Shown in pieces: positions 23,997-35,596 of a stretch of DNA of 64,000 bases (position 1 is the stretch's first letter; each line of letters opens with the position of its first letter). The notes beneath the pieces were generated by a model that worked only from the letters and a program-made list of their open reading frames with translations, made no database searches and was not told the DNA's origin. The translations under genes were made by a program, and so were the position numbers. The stretch comes from Microcebus murinus (lineage: Eukaryota; Chordata; Mammalia; Primates; Cheirogaleidae), in NCBI RefSeq assembly GCF_040939455.1, contig NC_134115.1, forward strand, positions 29,042,727-29,106,726, in the 5' to 3' direction.

Positions 23997-24027
23997 GGTA
24001 GGTCTTGGGCAAAATGATGGCTTAAGC

Positions 24028-24221
24028 CAGGGGTCCTCAAACTTTTTAAACAGGGGGCCAGTTCACTGTCCCTCAGACCGTAGGAAGGCTGGACTATAGT
24101 TTAAAAAAAAAACTATGAACAAATTCCTGTGCACACTGCACATATCTTACTTTGAAGTAAAAAAAGCAAACGGGCAAAAACACCTGCATGTGGCCTGCAG
24201 GCCATAGTTTGAGGATGCCTG
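24028..24221. mobile_element. Compact hAT-like MITE with 8-bp duplication
   Basis: 194 bases with inverted ends CAGGGGTCCTCAAACT and, on the other strand, CAGGCATCCTCAAACT. It is flanked by gcttaagc (24020-24027) and gtttaagc (24222-24229), an 8-bp hAT-style duplication with one change. No coding capacity. Confidence 0.85.
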
Positions 24222-24323
24222 GTTTAAGCCAATAGTACCAGGGTGATCTTTCTAAATCTAAAAATCTAAATCTACAATGTGAAGCTAAACATGACCGTTA
24301 TGACCATTAGGATAAATTCCAGA

Positions 24324-24621
24324 TTTTTTTTTTTTTGAGACAGAGTCTTGCTCTGTTGTGCCCTGGCATCAGCCTAGCTCACAGCAACCTCAAACTCTGC
24401 CTCAGCCTCCCGAGTAGCTGGAACTACAGGCATGCACCACCATGCCTGGCTAATTTTTTTTTATATATTTTTAGTTGTCCAGCTAATTTCTTTCTATTTT
24501 TAGTAGAAAGAAGAGGTCTTGTTCTTGCTCTGACTGGTCTTGAACTCCTGACCTTGAATGATCCTCCTGCCTTGGCCTCCCAGAGTGCTAGGATTACAGG
24601 TGTGAGCCACCGCGCCTGGCC
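24324..24621 (-). repeat. Strepsirrhine-type Alu with small internal deletion
   Basis: Antisense Alu; the left end has lost part of the right monomer (gttgtgccctggcatcag). 'aattcc' and neighbouring bases flank it. It lies in an L2-like stretch. Confidence 0.9.
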
Positions 24622-25325
24622 AATTCCGGCTTTCGTATCATGACAAAGGAAGCTTTCTTGCCTACTTTAGCTCTCTCAGTGCCCTTACCACTCCCTTCTG
24701 TGCACAGCTGACTCTACAGTTAATCTGAGTGAGTTAATTACAATTAGGTGTTGCTGAACATAGCAGAGAACCAGAAAATGTTTTAAACAATTTCAAGTTT
24801 CTTTCTCTTTCACATATGAAGATGTCAAGAAATTGGCAGTCCAGGGTTCTTGGAGTGGCTCAATCAAGTTATTAGGGACCCAGTCTCTTTCCAGTTCCCT
24901 GCTCCTACTATCTGGGGTGTGGCCCTGGTCCTCATGGTCCAAAATAGTTTCTAGAATCCAGTGATCACATTTGTATTCTAGGCAGTGGGGTAGAAAGGAA
25001 AGGGCACCTTCTCTTTTTAAAAGACACGTTCTGGAATTTCCACCTAATGTTTTCACTTGTATTTCATTGGCTGGAACTTAATCATGAGATGATACCTAGC
25101 TGCAAGGGAGGCTGGGAAATACAGTCATTTAGCTGAGCAGCCATCATATCCAATTAAAATTTGGAAATCCTGTTATTAATGAAGGGGAGAATGGATATTG
25201 GCAGGCATCTGGACATCTTTGCCTCTCTAAACTATTTGTAGTTCTCAGAACCAGTGATGCTTTTCCCTGCTTTGGTTCTCTCTCATGTTGTTCCCTGGTC
25301 TTCTGTCTCTTTGTTTATTTGTTTA

Positions 25326-25650
<325 letters not shown>

Positions 25651-25664
25651 TGTCTCTTTGATTG

Positions 25665-26435
25665 GTATGGAAAACTGGATTTCCAAAGAGGGCCACACCA
25701 ATGTTTATCCCATCTCATATGCTCTTTGGGACTTGGACACTCCTCTCATGCAGGGATGGGATCTATTCTCCTCCCTTTGAATCTGGATAGGGCCTATGAC
25801 CATTCCAACCAATAGGGTATGAAGTGATGCTACCTGACTTCCAAGTCTAGGTCATCTAGGTCATAAAAAGGATATAGCTTCTTTCTAACTCCCTCTATTT
25901 GGGATGCTAACACTAGGGACCACTCTTCATATTTTGAGGAACTCTAAAGTAGTCCAAGCAGAGAGACCATGTAGAGAGGAACTGAGGCTGTGCCCCCCCC
26001 CCAACAGCCAGTATCAACCAGTAGACATGTGGGTGAATCAGTCTTCAGAGGACTCCAGCTCCCAGCCTTCCAGTCTTCCAGCCAAGGCCTCAGACATCAG
26101 GAAGCAGAGACAAGGTGTGCCTTATGTGTCTGAATTCCAGACCCACAGAATTCCTGAACATAAAAGATGTTGTCATAGGTTTAAGCCACTGGGGGTGGGG
26201 GGAACTTGCAGCCTCAAGCCCACATCTAGCTCTCCAAATCCTCAAGTGTGGCCTCTCGACCAGATCCAAACTTACCAGAACAAATCCCTTTATTAAAAGG
26301 ATTTGTTCTGTAAAATTTGGACCCGGTCAGTCAAAAGGCCACACTCAAGGATCCAGAAGGCCACATGTGGCCTCAAGGCTGCAGGTTCCCCACCCCTGCC
26401 CGGGTGGGTAACTTGTTATACAGCGGTAGTCACTG
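25665..26435 (+). repeat. LTR-like element (MLT1-type) split by a palindromic element
   Basis: 'gatctattctcctccctttg' and 'ggataggg' precede the end text 'ataggtttaagccact', which resumes after the insertion as 'aacttgttatacagcggtag'. Family uncertain. Confidence 0.5.
26189..26398. mobile_element. Palindromic (foldback) MITE
   Basis: Two arms of about 105 bases are reverse complements of each other at roughly 80 percent identity, meeting near 26291-26292 (ccctttattaaaagg). Outer parts read 'aacttgcagcctcaag' and 'ggctgcaggttccccacc'. Probably a hAT-derived palindrome. Confidence 0.8.
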
Positions 26436-26439
26436 GAAC

Positions 26440-26670
26440 ATGAGGCTTCCTCCTCCTTGTCCTCTAGGACTCAGCTCAGTTGTCAGATGTGACCTCTTCC
26501 AGAATCCTTTCTTGAAACCAAACTTCCATTTCCCAATAAGTGTGTTTCAGGCACCTCCCCATGTGTTTCCACAGCCTGCAATGTAATTGGTAGTTTTCTT
26601 AATTATCTAATAATCTCTGACACATAATAGACACTCTGTTGATGAATGGATGAATGAAGGATATTCTTTG
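26440..26670 (+). repeat. L2-like 3' end
   Basis: 'tcttccagaatcctttcttg' and 'aatagacactctgttgatga' fit the L2 3' region. Confidence 0.5.
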
Positions 26671-27527
26671 TTGGCCTCCTGTTTCTTCAGGAGCAACCAC
26701 TGTTGCAAGGGGTTGGGGTAACATGATTGGCTAGTTCAGGGAGCAGGACATATTACCCTATGAAGGGGAATGGGAAAGTGCACAGGGTGCCAAAAAACAA
26801 GAGCTACACTGGTTCATTACAGATGATAAAACCTTAAGTCTCCAAATTCTCACTCATTCTTGCTTATCCATGGGCCTTAGCTCAGTCAGTGCTCGCAGAG
26901 CCTGAAGACTGGACTTCCTCCCAGGAGGTGACTTCCCCTCTGGGGAGAAGCAAGTCCATTGCCTGTGCTTGGATGGATTGATAAGAGAGATTCATAAGGG
27001 GATATTCTTCTCTGACATTTGCTAGGGGCAAATTTTTCTATAATTAGGGATGAGAAACAGCAGTACCTCCCAGGAGACTGATTATGGCCCTAGAGCCTGA
27101 ATCTAAACTCTGGAATGCAATTTGATGTATTGACTTGAGCTTAATATAGATTAAATTCATAAGACATTCAGCAAATTGATCAATAACTCCAAAATGTTTT
27201 TGACAATAAATATTAAACATGTGAGTAATTTAAATAATGTGCTAATTATTGAAACTTTTAGTGGTCAGAAAAAAGGAGGGTTGGATTTATTTTGCTGAGA
27301 GTGGCTCCCTGCAGGGTCCTTTGGGCCATGTATGATAGCTTTTGATCCTTGATGTGACAGATTGAGATCTTTAGGCAGAGGCATCTCACTTGCACAAAAA
27401 AACCTCTTCCTGGAGACTGAGGGGACAAAAGGATAGAAGCAGGTGATGTATCTTAAATATCACCTGTAAAGAGTCATTCTTTGCGTCACTTAAGGAATTT
27501 GCGCTAATATACCTAACAGCACTCAAG

Positions 27528-27600
27528 GAAGCAGCCTGGTATAGTGGAAACATGTAGACTTTGTGAGCTCAGACAGATGTATTTGCAAAGCATAATTTTC
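27528..27600 (+). repeat. MIR 5' fragment
   Basis: 'agcctggtatagtggaaaca' matches the sense MIR start. Confidence 0.5.
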
Positions 27601-27666
27601 AAAAAGCTAAATACATAATTCTCGTGCAAATATGTAGTGAGCATGTGTCGAGGATTAATTAATTAA

Positions 27667-28075
27667 AGCAGTGTTATGGACTGAACTATGTTTCCCCAAA
27701 ATTCACATGTTGAATTGATAACCACCAGTACATTCAAAATGTGACTGTATTTGCAGATGGGCCTTTAAAAAAACAAGGTTAAATTAGGGCATTAGGGTGG
27801 GGCCCTAATCTAATATGCTAGAGTCCTTACAAGAAGAGGAAGAGATACCAGAGGTATAAGTGCACAGAGAAAAGACCACATGAAGGAAGAGGCAGCAAGA
27901 GGGTGGCCTCTTATCTCTGCAAGCCAAGAAGAGAGGTCTCAGAGGAAACTAAGTCTGCTGGCAACTCGATCTTGGACTTCTGTCCTCCAGAACTGTGAGA
28001 AAAGAAACTACTCTTGTTTAAGCCACCCAGCCTGTGTTATTTTGTTATGGCATTCTAGCAAAACAATATAGGAGG
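27667..28075 (+). repeat. MaLR-type LTR (MLT1/MST-like)
   Basis: From 'gttatggactgaactatgtt' to 'gttatggcattctagcaaaa', with 'gtccttacaagaagaggaag' inside. Confidence 0.75.
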
Positions 28076-28412
28076 GCTGGGGCACGGTGGTTCACGCCTG
28101 TAATTCTAGCTCTCTGGGAGGCCGAGGCGGGCAGATACCTCAAGGTCGGGAGTTCGAAACCAGCCTGAGCAAGAGCGAGACCCCCGTCTCTACTAAAAGT
28201 AGAAAGAAATTAATTGGCCAACTAAAAATATATATAAAAAATTAGCCAGGCATGGTGGTGCATGCCTGTAGTCCCAGCTACTTGGGAGGCTGAGTCAGGA
28301 GGGTTGCTTGAGCCCAGGAATTTGAGGTTGCTGTGAGCTAGGCTGACGCCACGGCACTCACTCTAGCCCGGACAACAGAGTGAGACTCTGTCTCAAAAAA
28401 AAAAAAAAAAAT
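28076..28412 (+). repeat. Strepsirrhine-type Alu
   Basis: Full-length sense Alu with 17-base A-run; 'aggaggg' type duplication at both ends. Confidence 0.95.
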
Positions 28413-28681
28413 TACAGGAGGGAACCAGCCAGGAGGCAAAATTGGTTTAAAGGAGGATAGAAGAAACTTATCTATATAGTCAGTGATAAAAAGAGCATTC
28501 TGGAGTAAGATTGCCAAATTAGACACACAACTAGTCCATGCCCTTCAGGTCTATAAAACTATGACCTTTGGGGTTGTCTTCTTAGATAAGAGGCATTTGC
28601 CTATTATCAATTTTCTACAAGTTGCCATTCTTGAGATCAAGTAGCAAATAGTAAGTCAAACATAGTCACATTGTCCTAGAG

Positions 28682-29166
28682 CAGAGTTTCTCAATGGCAT
28701 CACTACTGGCATTTTGGACTGGGTACAGGCATACACTGCATAATGACGTTTCAATCAAGGATGGGCCCTATATAAATTATAATTTTATTTATAATTTATA
28801 TATGGCCCATTGTATAAAATTATAATGCTATATTTTATTGTACCGTGTCTATGTTTAGATACACAAATATTTGACATTGTGTTACAATTGTCTACAGTGT
28901 GAGTACACTCTATCATGTTCCCACAATGATGAAATTGCCTAACGATGCATTTCTTAGAACGTGTCACCTTTGTTAAGGGACACCTGACTGTAATTCTGTT
29001 GTGAGGATTGTCCCATATGTTGTAAGGTGTTTAGCAGCATTTCTAGTCTCCATCCACTAGATGGCAGTAGTATCTTCTCCCCATTCAGTTGTGACAATCA
29101 AAAATGTCTCCAGACATTGCCAGAAGTTCCCCTGGAAGGTAAAATTGCCCCAGTTGAGAACCACTA
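28682..29166 (+). mobile_element. Non-autonomous hAT element carrying a nested transposon
   Basis: Ends 'cagagtttctcaatggc' and 'cccagttgagaaccacta' are inverted; the 8-base flanks tcctagag and ttctagta agree at 5 of 8. The inside is split by the element at 28726-28990. Confidence 0.7.
28726..28990. mobile_element. TA-flanked Tigger/mariner-type MITE, nested
   Basis: 265 bases between TA dinucleotides (28724-28725 and 28991-28992). Left end 'caggcatacactgcataatg', right end 'aagggacacctgactg'. AT-rich interior. Confidence 0.7.
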
Positions 29167-29239
29167 TTCTAGTATAACTTTGAGTTAAGGATCCAAAACA
29201 ATCTTTTTGCCTTACTTCCAAGTTTTAGATAATTTTCTC

Positions 29240-29410
29240 AAAAGTGTTCAAATCCCTGCTCTGCACCTCACAACCTATGTGTCTGTGGTCTATTTTTAAT
29301 CCGAGTTTCAGTTTCTTTATGTGTAAATTAGAGCTAATGCCTTTTACCTCAGAGATTTGCATGAGGATTAAATGAAGCAGTATGTGCAAAACACAGAAAT
29401 CGGCAAACAC
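29240..29410 (+). repeat. MIR
   Basis: 'agtttcagtttctttatgtg' and 'atgaggattaaatgaagcag' in sense MIR order. Confidence 0.65.
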
Positions 29411-29442
29411 TAGTCACATGCTTGGCCTCATGGAGGTCGTGG

Positions 29443-29748
<306 letters not shown>

Positions 29749-29787
29749 TGATTTGTTTTATTTTGTCTTGTTTTAAGAGATGGGATC

Positions 29788-30123
29788 TTGCTGGGCGTGG
29801 TGGCTCATGCCTGTAATCCTAGCACTCTGGGAGGCCGAGGCAGGCAGATCCCTCAAGGTCGGAAGTTTGAAACGAGCCTGAGCAAGAGCGAGACCCCCCC
29901 CACCCTGTCTCTGCTAAAAATAGAAAGAAATTAATTGGCCAACTAAAAATATAGAAAAAATTAGCCAGTCATGGTGGCACATGCCTGTAGTCTCAGCTAC
30001 TCGGGAGGCTGAGGCAGAAGGATTGCTTGAGCCCAGGAGTTTGAGGTTGCTGTGAGCTAGGTTGACGCCACGCACTCTAGCCCGGGCAACAAAGTGAGAC
30101 TCTGTCTCAGAAAAAAAAAAAAG
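29788..30123 (+). repeat. Strepsirrhine-type Alu
   Basis: Sense Alu from 'tgctgggcgtggtggctc' to an A-run at 30111, directly after an older antisense Alu. Confidence 0.94.
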
Positions 30124-30186
30124 TGAGGGTGGGACTTATGAGCTATGATATTCTGGGTGGGAACTCAGGCTAATTCCTTATGGTGG

Positions 30187-30300
30187 CACATCACTCGCCA
30201 TTTAATGACTATTTAAGGAAGCCCTACTGTGTGCCAGGCACTGTTCTAGGTGCTGATGATACAACAATGAACAAAACAGGCAAAAATCTTTTCCTTCTTA
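30187..30300 (+). repeat. Ancient LINE/SINE fragment (L2/MIR-age)
   Basis: 'gtgtgccaggcactgttcta' and 'aacaatgaacaaaacaggca' belong to a very common old repeat. Confidence 0.5.
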
Positions 30301-30465
30301 TGTGCCATTTCAGGGAGACCGACAATAACAAAATACATTAAAGAATGTGTTCGTTTGTTATCTGTGGTTTAGAGAAAAATAAAACAAGGAAGCGGGAGAA
30401 GTGTAGCAGCTAGCTTCCAAACGGCCCCCTGCAAGGACCCTGCCCCTTGGTTTTCACATACTGTT

Positions 30466-30583
30466 TATTTAAGACGGGGTCTTGCTGTGCTGCCCAAGCT
30501 TGCCTCAAACTACTACAGAGGCTCAAGGGATCCTTCAGACTCAGCCTCCCCCGTAGCTGGGACCACAGGCACGTGCCACGTGT
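30466..30583 (-). repeat. Monomeric Alu-type SINE (FLAM-like)
   Basis: Antisense single monomer, 'acggggtcttgctgtgctgc' to 'ccacaggcacgtgcc'. Confidence 0.65.
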
Positions 30584-31009
30584 GGTATTCACACATTTGT
30601 GTGGTGTCCTCTCATATTGTACGAGGGCTGCTCTATGAGGCTAACAGAAGATGGCAGGAGTGACGGTCTGTCACATCTGAGATTAGGGTATAGAAGAGTC
30701 CAGCTCCCTCTCTGTGATGGCTCACTCCGGGTGCCACGTCGTGAGGGTCTATGGGGAGACCCCTGTGGTGAGGGGCGCAGGCGCCCAGCCCCGGCCAGAA
30801 GGCAGTGAGGCTGGCTCACACCACAGCAGCGAGCTGGAAACGATCCTCTCGTCCCCGGTGACTGTAGCCTCATGGGGCACCCTGAGCCTGAGCCTTGGAG
30901 AAAGCCTTTATTTACGCCCTGGAGTTGAGAATATAAACTGAAATGTGCTCTGTGCTGTGACTGCCATCACTAGACACTGTGTGAGCGCTTTGCGCATACC
31001 CTCCCATTT

Positions 31010-31160
31010 ACCGCAGTCCCTCTAGCAGCCTTACTGAGGGTCCTGTTATCTCCGTTTTCCAGACCCAGGCTCCGAGGCTCAGAATTCACCTGCGCCAGTT
31101 CTCCAGCTGGCAAGTGCCTGAGCTGGGGCTCGAACCCGGGCCTTTTAGCTCCCATGTTAT
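31010..31160 (-). repeat. MIR
   Basis: Contains 'gctccgaggctcagaattca' and the end 'ctggggctcgaacccgggc', an antisense MIR. Confidence 0.65.
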
Positions 31161-31194
31161 TCTACCTCTCCTTTACTCCTTCCCGCCAGGCCTG

Positions 31195-31470
31195 GCACAT
31201 AACACTAACAAACTTTCCCCTTCTTCATTTTATCTCTTGCTCCCCAAATCATTTCCGAACATTGACATTCATGGAGTTCCTTGGCCCCCAGTCCCAGTCC
31301 TCCCTCCCTCAGGGGTGTCCAGTGGCAGCTTCAATGGGCACAGGTGTCATCTGTCCCACGCTCTGTTTCACAGTTCCTGGAATCCTCTTTCCACCGCTCT
31401 GCTCATAGAACTTCAGCAAGCCATTCTCATGTCGGTCAGGCTGCTTGTTTGCCTGTTTGCTCTTAGGTCC
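31195..31470 (+). repeat. L2-like fragment (weak)
   Basis: C- and T-rich text with 'ttcctggaatcctctttcca' resembling the L2 3' region; the 151-codon frame across it shows no protein family. Confidence 0.35.
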
Positions 31471-31849
31471 ATGCTCCCCTCCTGGCCTGGCCCCGTTTTT
31501 GTTTTTGTAGGAGAGCGATCCTTGCAAGTTGACTTTTCCAAACTCCCTTGCCAATTAGCTTCAGGATAGGTTCAGCCAATGAGAGGCACTTGGAAGAGAT
31601 GGGGTGGATGGAAGAGAGAAGATGGGAATTTCTATCCTCCTTTGCCCCTCTGCACCCCTCCCCCTCAGGCGGCATTCCTAGTACTGACTGGGTTTCCTCT
31701 GTGCTTCCGCCTCTTGCTGGGCAGGCCACTGTGGCTTCAGCCTCTGCTCCTGGGCTCTGCTGACACCCTTCTCCTTCCGTCCCTCCATATGTAGTTGTGG
31801 TAATGCAACTGTCTGCATTTCTTTCTTTTCTTTTTTTAATTACCTTTAT

Positions 31850-31967
31850 TTTTTAAAGATGAGGTCTTGCTATATTGCCCAGGCTGGACTCCAACACCTG
31901 GGCTCAAGTGATCCTCCTGCCTTAGCCTAGTAGCTGGGATACAGGCATGAGCCACCGTGTCTGGCCG
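31850..31967 (-). repeat. Monomeric Alu-type SINE (FLAM-like)
   Basis: 'gatgaggtcttgctatattg' to 'gccaccgtgtctggcc', antisense. Confidence 0.75.
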
Positions 31968-32269
31968 TGCATTTCTTAATCTTGCGTTTGTCTCATTGCC
32001 CCTGGGAGTTCTTTCTGCCCTTCTATCACCTTTGCGATAAATTTCCTGCATTAGATTTTTCTCTACGAATTGCCTGGCCTAGGTTTTTTTTTTTTTTTTT
32101 TTCAGGCTGGAACCCAGCTATACCAGTATCTATACTCGGGGCTTTACTGCCATTTTACATTGTTCTTCCTCAGATATCTTCAACTCCAGGATCCTGTTTT
32201 CTGATTACAATCTCCAGTTTTCCCATCTCATGTTCTTTCTTTGTTTCCCATCCACCCACCCACCCACTC

Positions 32270-32396
32270 ATCCATCCGTTCATCATTATTTATCGAACTT
32301 CTACCAACCCAGGCACTGTGGTTGCTAATCTAGGGGTGAACAAGACTGATAAACAACATGTTCTCATGGAGCTACAGTCTTGTGCAGGAGATAGAT
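32270..32396 (+). repeat. Ancient LINE/SINE fragment (L2/MIR-age)
   Basis: 'ctaccaacccaggcactgtg' and 'ttctcatggagctacagtct' match the same old repeat as at 30187. Confidence 0.5.
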
Positions 32397-32398
<2 letters not shown>

Positions 32399-32433
<35 letters not shown>

Positions 32434-32709
32434 AGACAGAGTCTCGCTTTGTTGTCCAGGCTAGAGTGAGTGCCGTGGCGTCAGCCTAGCTCACAGCAAC
32501 CTCAAACTCCTGGGCTCCAGTGATCCTTCTGCCTCAGCCTCCTGAGTAGCTGGGACTACAGGCATGCGCCACCATGCCCGGCTAATTTTTTATATATATA
32601 TCAGTTGGCCAATTAATTTCTTTCTATTTATAGTAGAGACGGGGTCTCGCTCTTGCTCAGGCTGGTTTTGAACTCCTGACCTTGAGCAATCCGCCCGCCT
32701 CGGCCTCCC
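32399..32709 (-). repeat. Strepsirrhine-type Alu, 5'-truncated
   Basis: Long T-run (about 34) then antisense Alu to 'cggcctccc'. 'ggagatagataattt' flanks both ends, a young-looking insertion. Confidence 0.95.
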
Positions 32710-33097
32710 AAGAGGAGATAGATAATTTAAAAGCGTTTGCAAAGCCACATAAGTGTATGATAGGGTAATTACAGGGTGCCACTGAAGCACATAGGAGTGG
32801 TCCAGTCTCAGTTTGGGTGTGGTGAGAGCACAAGTTGAGGGGTTGGCCGGGCAAGGGAGAGCTGGGAAGAAAGAGTATAGCAGGCAGAGGGGACATTATG
32901 TACAGACCCGGAGGCTGGGTGTCCTCTAGTCCTCTAGTACCAGTGTCAGGAAGGCTTAAAAAGGGAGATTCTCAAATAAAATCAGGCTTGGCTATGTGGG
33001 GCCCCAGCTCCTGGGAGCAAGGCCTGCAATTAGCTCTGGGTTGCAATCTTCCTTTTTTTGTTGTTGTTGTTAATTAATTCTAGGTTAGGCATTTCTT

Positions 33098-33422
33098 TCA
33101 TTTTTTTTTTTTTTTTTTTTTAAGACAGAGTATCACTCTGTTACCCAAGCTAGAGTGCTGTGGCGTCAGCCTAGCTCACAGCAACCTCAAACTCCTGGGC
33201 TCAAGTGATCCTCCTGCCTCAGCCTCCTGAGTAGCTGGGACTACAGGCATGCGCCACCATGCCCGGCTAATTTTTTCTATGCCAATTAACTTCTTTCTAT
33301 TTTAAGTAGAAACAGGGTCTCGCTCTTGTTCAGGCTGGTTTCGAACTCCTGACCTTGAGCCATCCTACCGCTTTGGCCTCCCAGAGAGCTAGGATTATAG
33401 GCGGGAGCCACCTCGCCCGGCC
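33098..33422 (-). repeat. Strepsirrhine-type Alu
   Basis: Antisense; 'taggttaggcatttc' flanks both ends. Confidence 0.95.
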
Positions 33423-34159
33423 TAGGTTAGGCATTTCAATACCTCCCAGGTTTGGCTCCATCCCTCTATGTCCCTTGTCCTGCATACAAACTTCTCAAAC
33501 TTCCTGCATTTCCTGCATTCTGGAACTGGCCTTCTGGTGCCATAGGGTGTCCCCCATTTCCTGCTGTAGTTATATCGCTTTCTTTTGTCTTTGAGAGCTA
33601 ACTATTCTGATAATTGAGTTGGGACTCCTTCTCAGCGCTTTGCTCTGTAGGCTGTAAGGCATTTTGGTGCTCTTGCTGGGGAACACCGATGGACTCAAGG
33701 GCGCCCAGCCCCACGCTGCGGGGGCCAGGCAGGCGCTGGAAAACGCGTGGCAGGCCCGACAGAGCACGTGCCTTCCCGGGCTGCCTTTCTCTCTCCTGCT
33801 CTGTTGGAGACACGGCATACGCGCTGTTTCACTTTTCTCTTAGCACGGATGCACGAAAACCCGCAGTGCACGCAGGGCGACACGCAGCAACTGTCCTTAG
33901 GTCTGTGCTGTGGTGGCACGGGGCAGGTCGGGGAGTGGGGCGAAGTGCGAGACAATGCTTACTGAGCGTCCGCTGCAACTCGGCACAGGGGAGCAGTGGC
34001 CTGTGGGAGTGCAGGCCTACCAGGCACAGACCTTCCAACAGAAGACAGAAATCTGGATGATTTGGAGGTATATGATACTGATTTTTAAATTTGAAAAGTC
34101 TTAAAATATATTGTGCAGGCCCCTATAATCAGGTCAAACAAACCGAGTTCATGGGCTCA

Positions 34160-34680
34160 TTCAGTGGTTCTAAACCTTGGCTGCACATTAGAATCACCTG
34201 GGGAGATTTTATTTTGTTTTAAGACAGAGTCTCACTCTTGCCTAGGCTAGAGGGCCGTGGTGTCAGCCTAGCTCACAGCAACCTCAAACTTCTGGGCTCA
34301 GGCGATCCTCCTGTCTCAGCCTCCCGAGTAGCTGGAACTACAGGCATGCGCCACCATGCTCCAATAATTTTTTCTATATATTTTTAGTTGGCCAATTAAT
34401 GTCTTTCTATTTTTAGTAGAGATGGGGGTCTCGCTCTTGCTCAGGCTGGTTTCGAACTCCTGACCTTGAGCAATCCTCCCGCCTCGGCTCAGAGTGCTAA
34501 CACTCCGTAATCCTAGAGTGCTAGGATTACAGGTGTGAGCCACCATGCCCAGCCTACCTGGGGAGATTTTAAAAGTCCTGTTGGCCAAGTCGTATACCTG
34601 CCAGTTCAGTCAGTCTCTAGAGGCAGGCCTAGTCATCAGCATTTTCCAGTGTCCCAGGTGATTCCAAGGGACACTAATCC
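34160..34680 (+). repeat. MER5-like hAT element split by an Alu
   Basis: 'cagtggttctaaaccttggc' and 'ttagaatcacctggggagat' on the left; 'gtgtcccaggtgattccaag' on the right. The Alu at 34211-34555 sits between. Confidence 0.75.
34211..34555 (-). repeat. Strepsirrhine-type Alu
   Basis: Antisense; 'acctggggagatttta' flanks both ends. A short internal duplication near 34490-34530 repeats 'gagtgctaa'-type text. Confidence 0.94.
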
Positions 34681-34684
34681 CTTT

Positions 34685-35150
34685 TTTTTTTGTATTTCAG
34701 CATGTTTTGGGGGTACAAATGTTTAGGTTGCCCTTGCCCCCCCTCCCCCCACCCCCAGGTCAGAGCTTCAAGCGTGTCCATCCCCCAGATGGTGCGCATT
34801 GCACTCATTATGTATGTATATACTCATCCCCTCCCCCCTCCCATCTGCCCGACACCTGATAAATGTTATTTCTATGTGTCCACTTAGGTGTTGATCAGTG
34901 AAACCAATTTGCTGGTGAGTACACGTGGTGCTTATTTTTCCATTCTTGGGATGTTTCACTTAGTAGAATGGGCTCCAGCTCTATCCAGGGAAATACAAGA
35001 GGTGCTAGAGATCATCGCTGTTTCTTATAGCTGAATAGTACTCCCTGGCATACATATACCACATTTTATTAATTCACTCAAGTATTGAAGGGCACTTGGG
35101 TTGTTTCCGCATCTTTGCAATTGTTAATTGTTCTGCTGACGCTGATTCTT
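34685..35150 (-). mobile_element. L1 3' end, 5'-truncated
   Basis: From the T-run and 'gtatttcagcatgttttggg' through the C-rich tract to ORF2-end text 'ctgaatagtactccctggca' and 'tttgcaattgttaattgttc'. Antisense. Confidence 0.85.
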
Positions 35151-35515
35151 AAGGTTAAGAGTCACTGGGCTTGATGAACATCAGTTTGTGACGTTTGATT
35201 TATGGGCATATTTTGGCAGGAGGATGTTGCGAAAGCTCCGTTCTACCTGGGGCCTTTTCTGGTGTTGATCAGCAAGTGTGTTGTGTCACCAGATGTCAAG
35301 TGCCTGGGTGGGACCGCCACAGGAAAACATCAAGTGCTCTCCTGTTCTGTTTTTCTTGAGGGCCCCAACTCAGCATGAAATGTGGGTTGCTATGGTGATG
35401 GCAGAAAAGGTACCAAGGAACTCATATGTTGTTTTATTTTATGTGGGTGCAAAATCTCCTTTCATCGTCCATACTATCTTCTTGTTCTAGGTGCAATTTC
35501 TTATGCAGCCACCTG

Positions 35516-35596
35516 GATATGTCACACAACTGTATGTCACAGTTGACATATGTCACACAACTGTATGTCACACCACTGTATGTCACACAATAATGA
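35516..35596. repeat. Short tandem array of TGTCACAC units
   Basis: A 24-base unit beginning atatgtcacacaactgta recurs 31 bases later, followed by further partial copies (gtatgtcacac). Confidence 0.85.

Noticed and set aside
31114..31569. A 151-codon plus-strand frame.
   Set aside because: It starts in a MIR and runs through pyrimidine-rich, L2-like text; the composition is Pro/Ser/Leu-rich without any domain.
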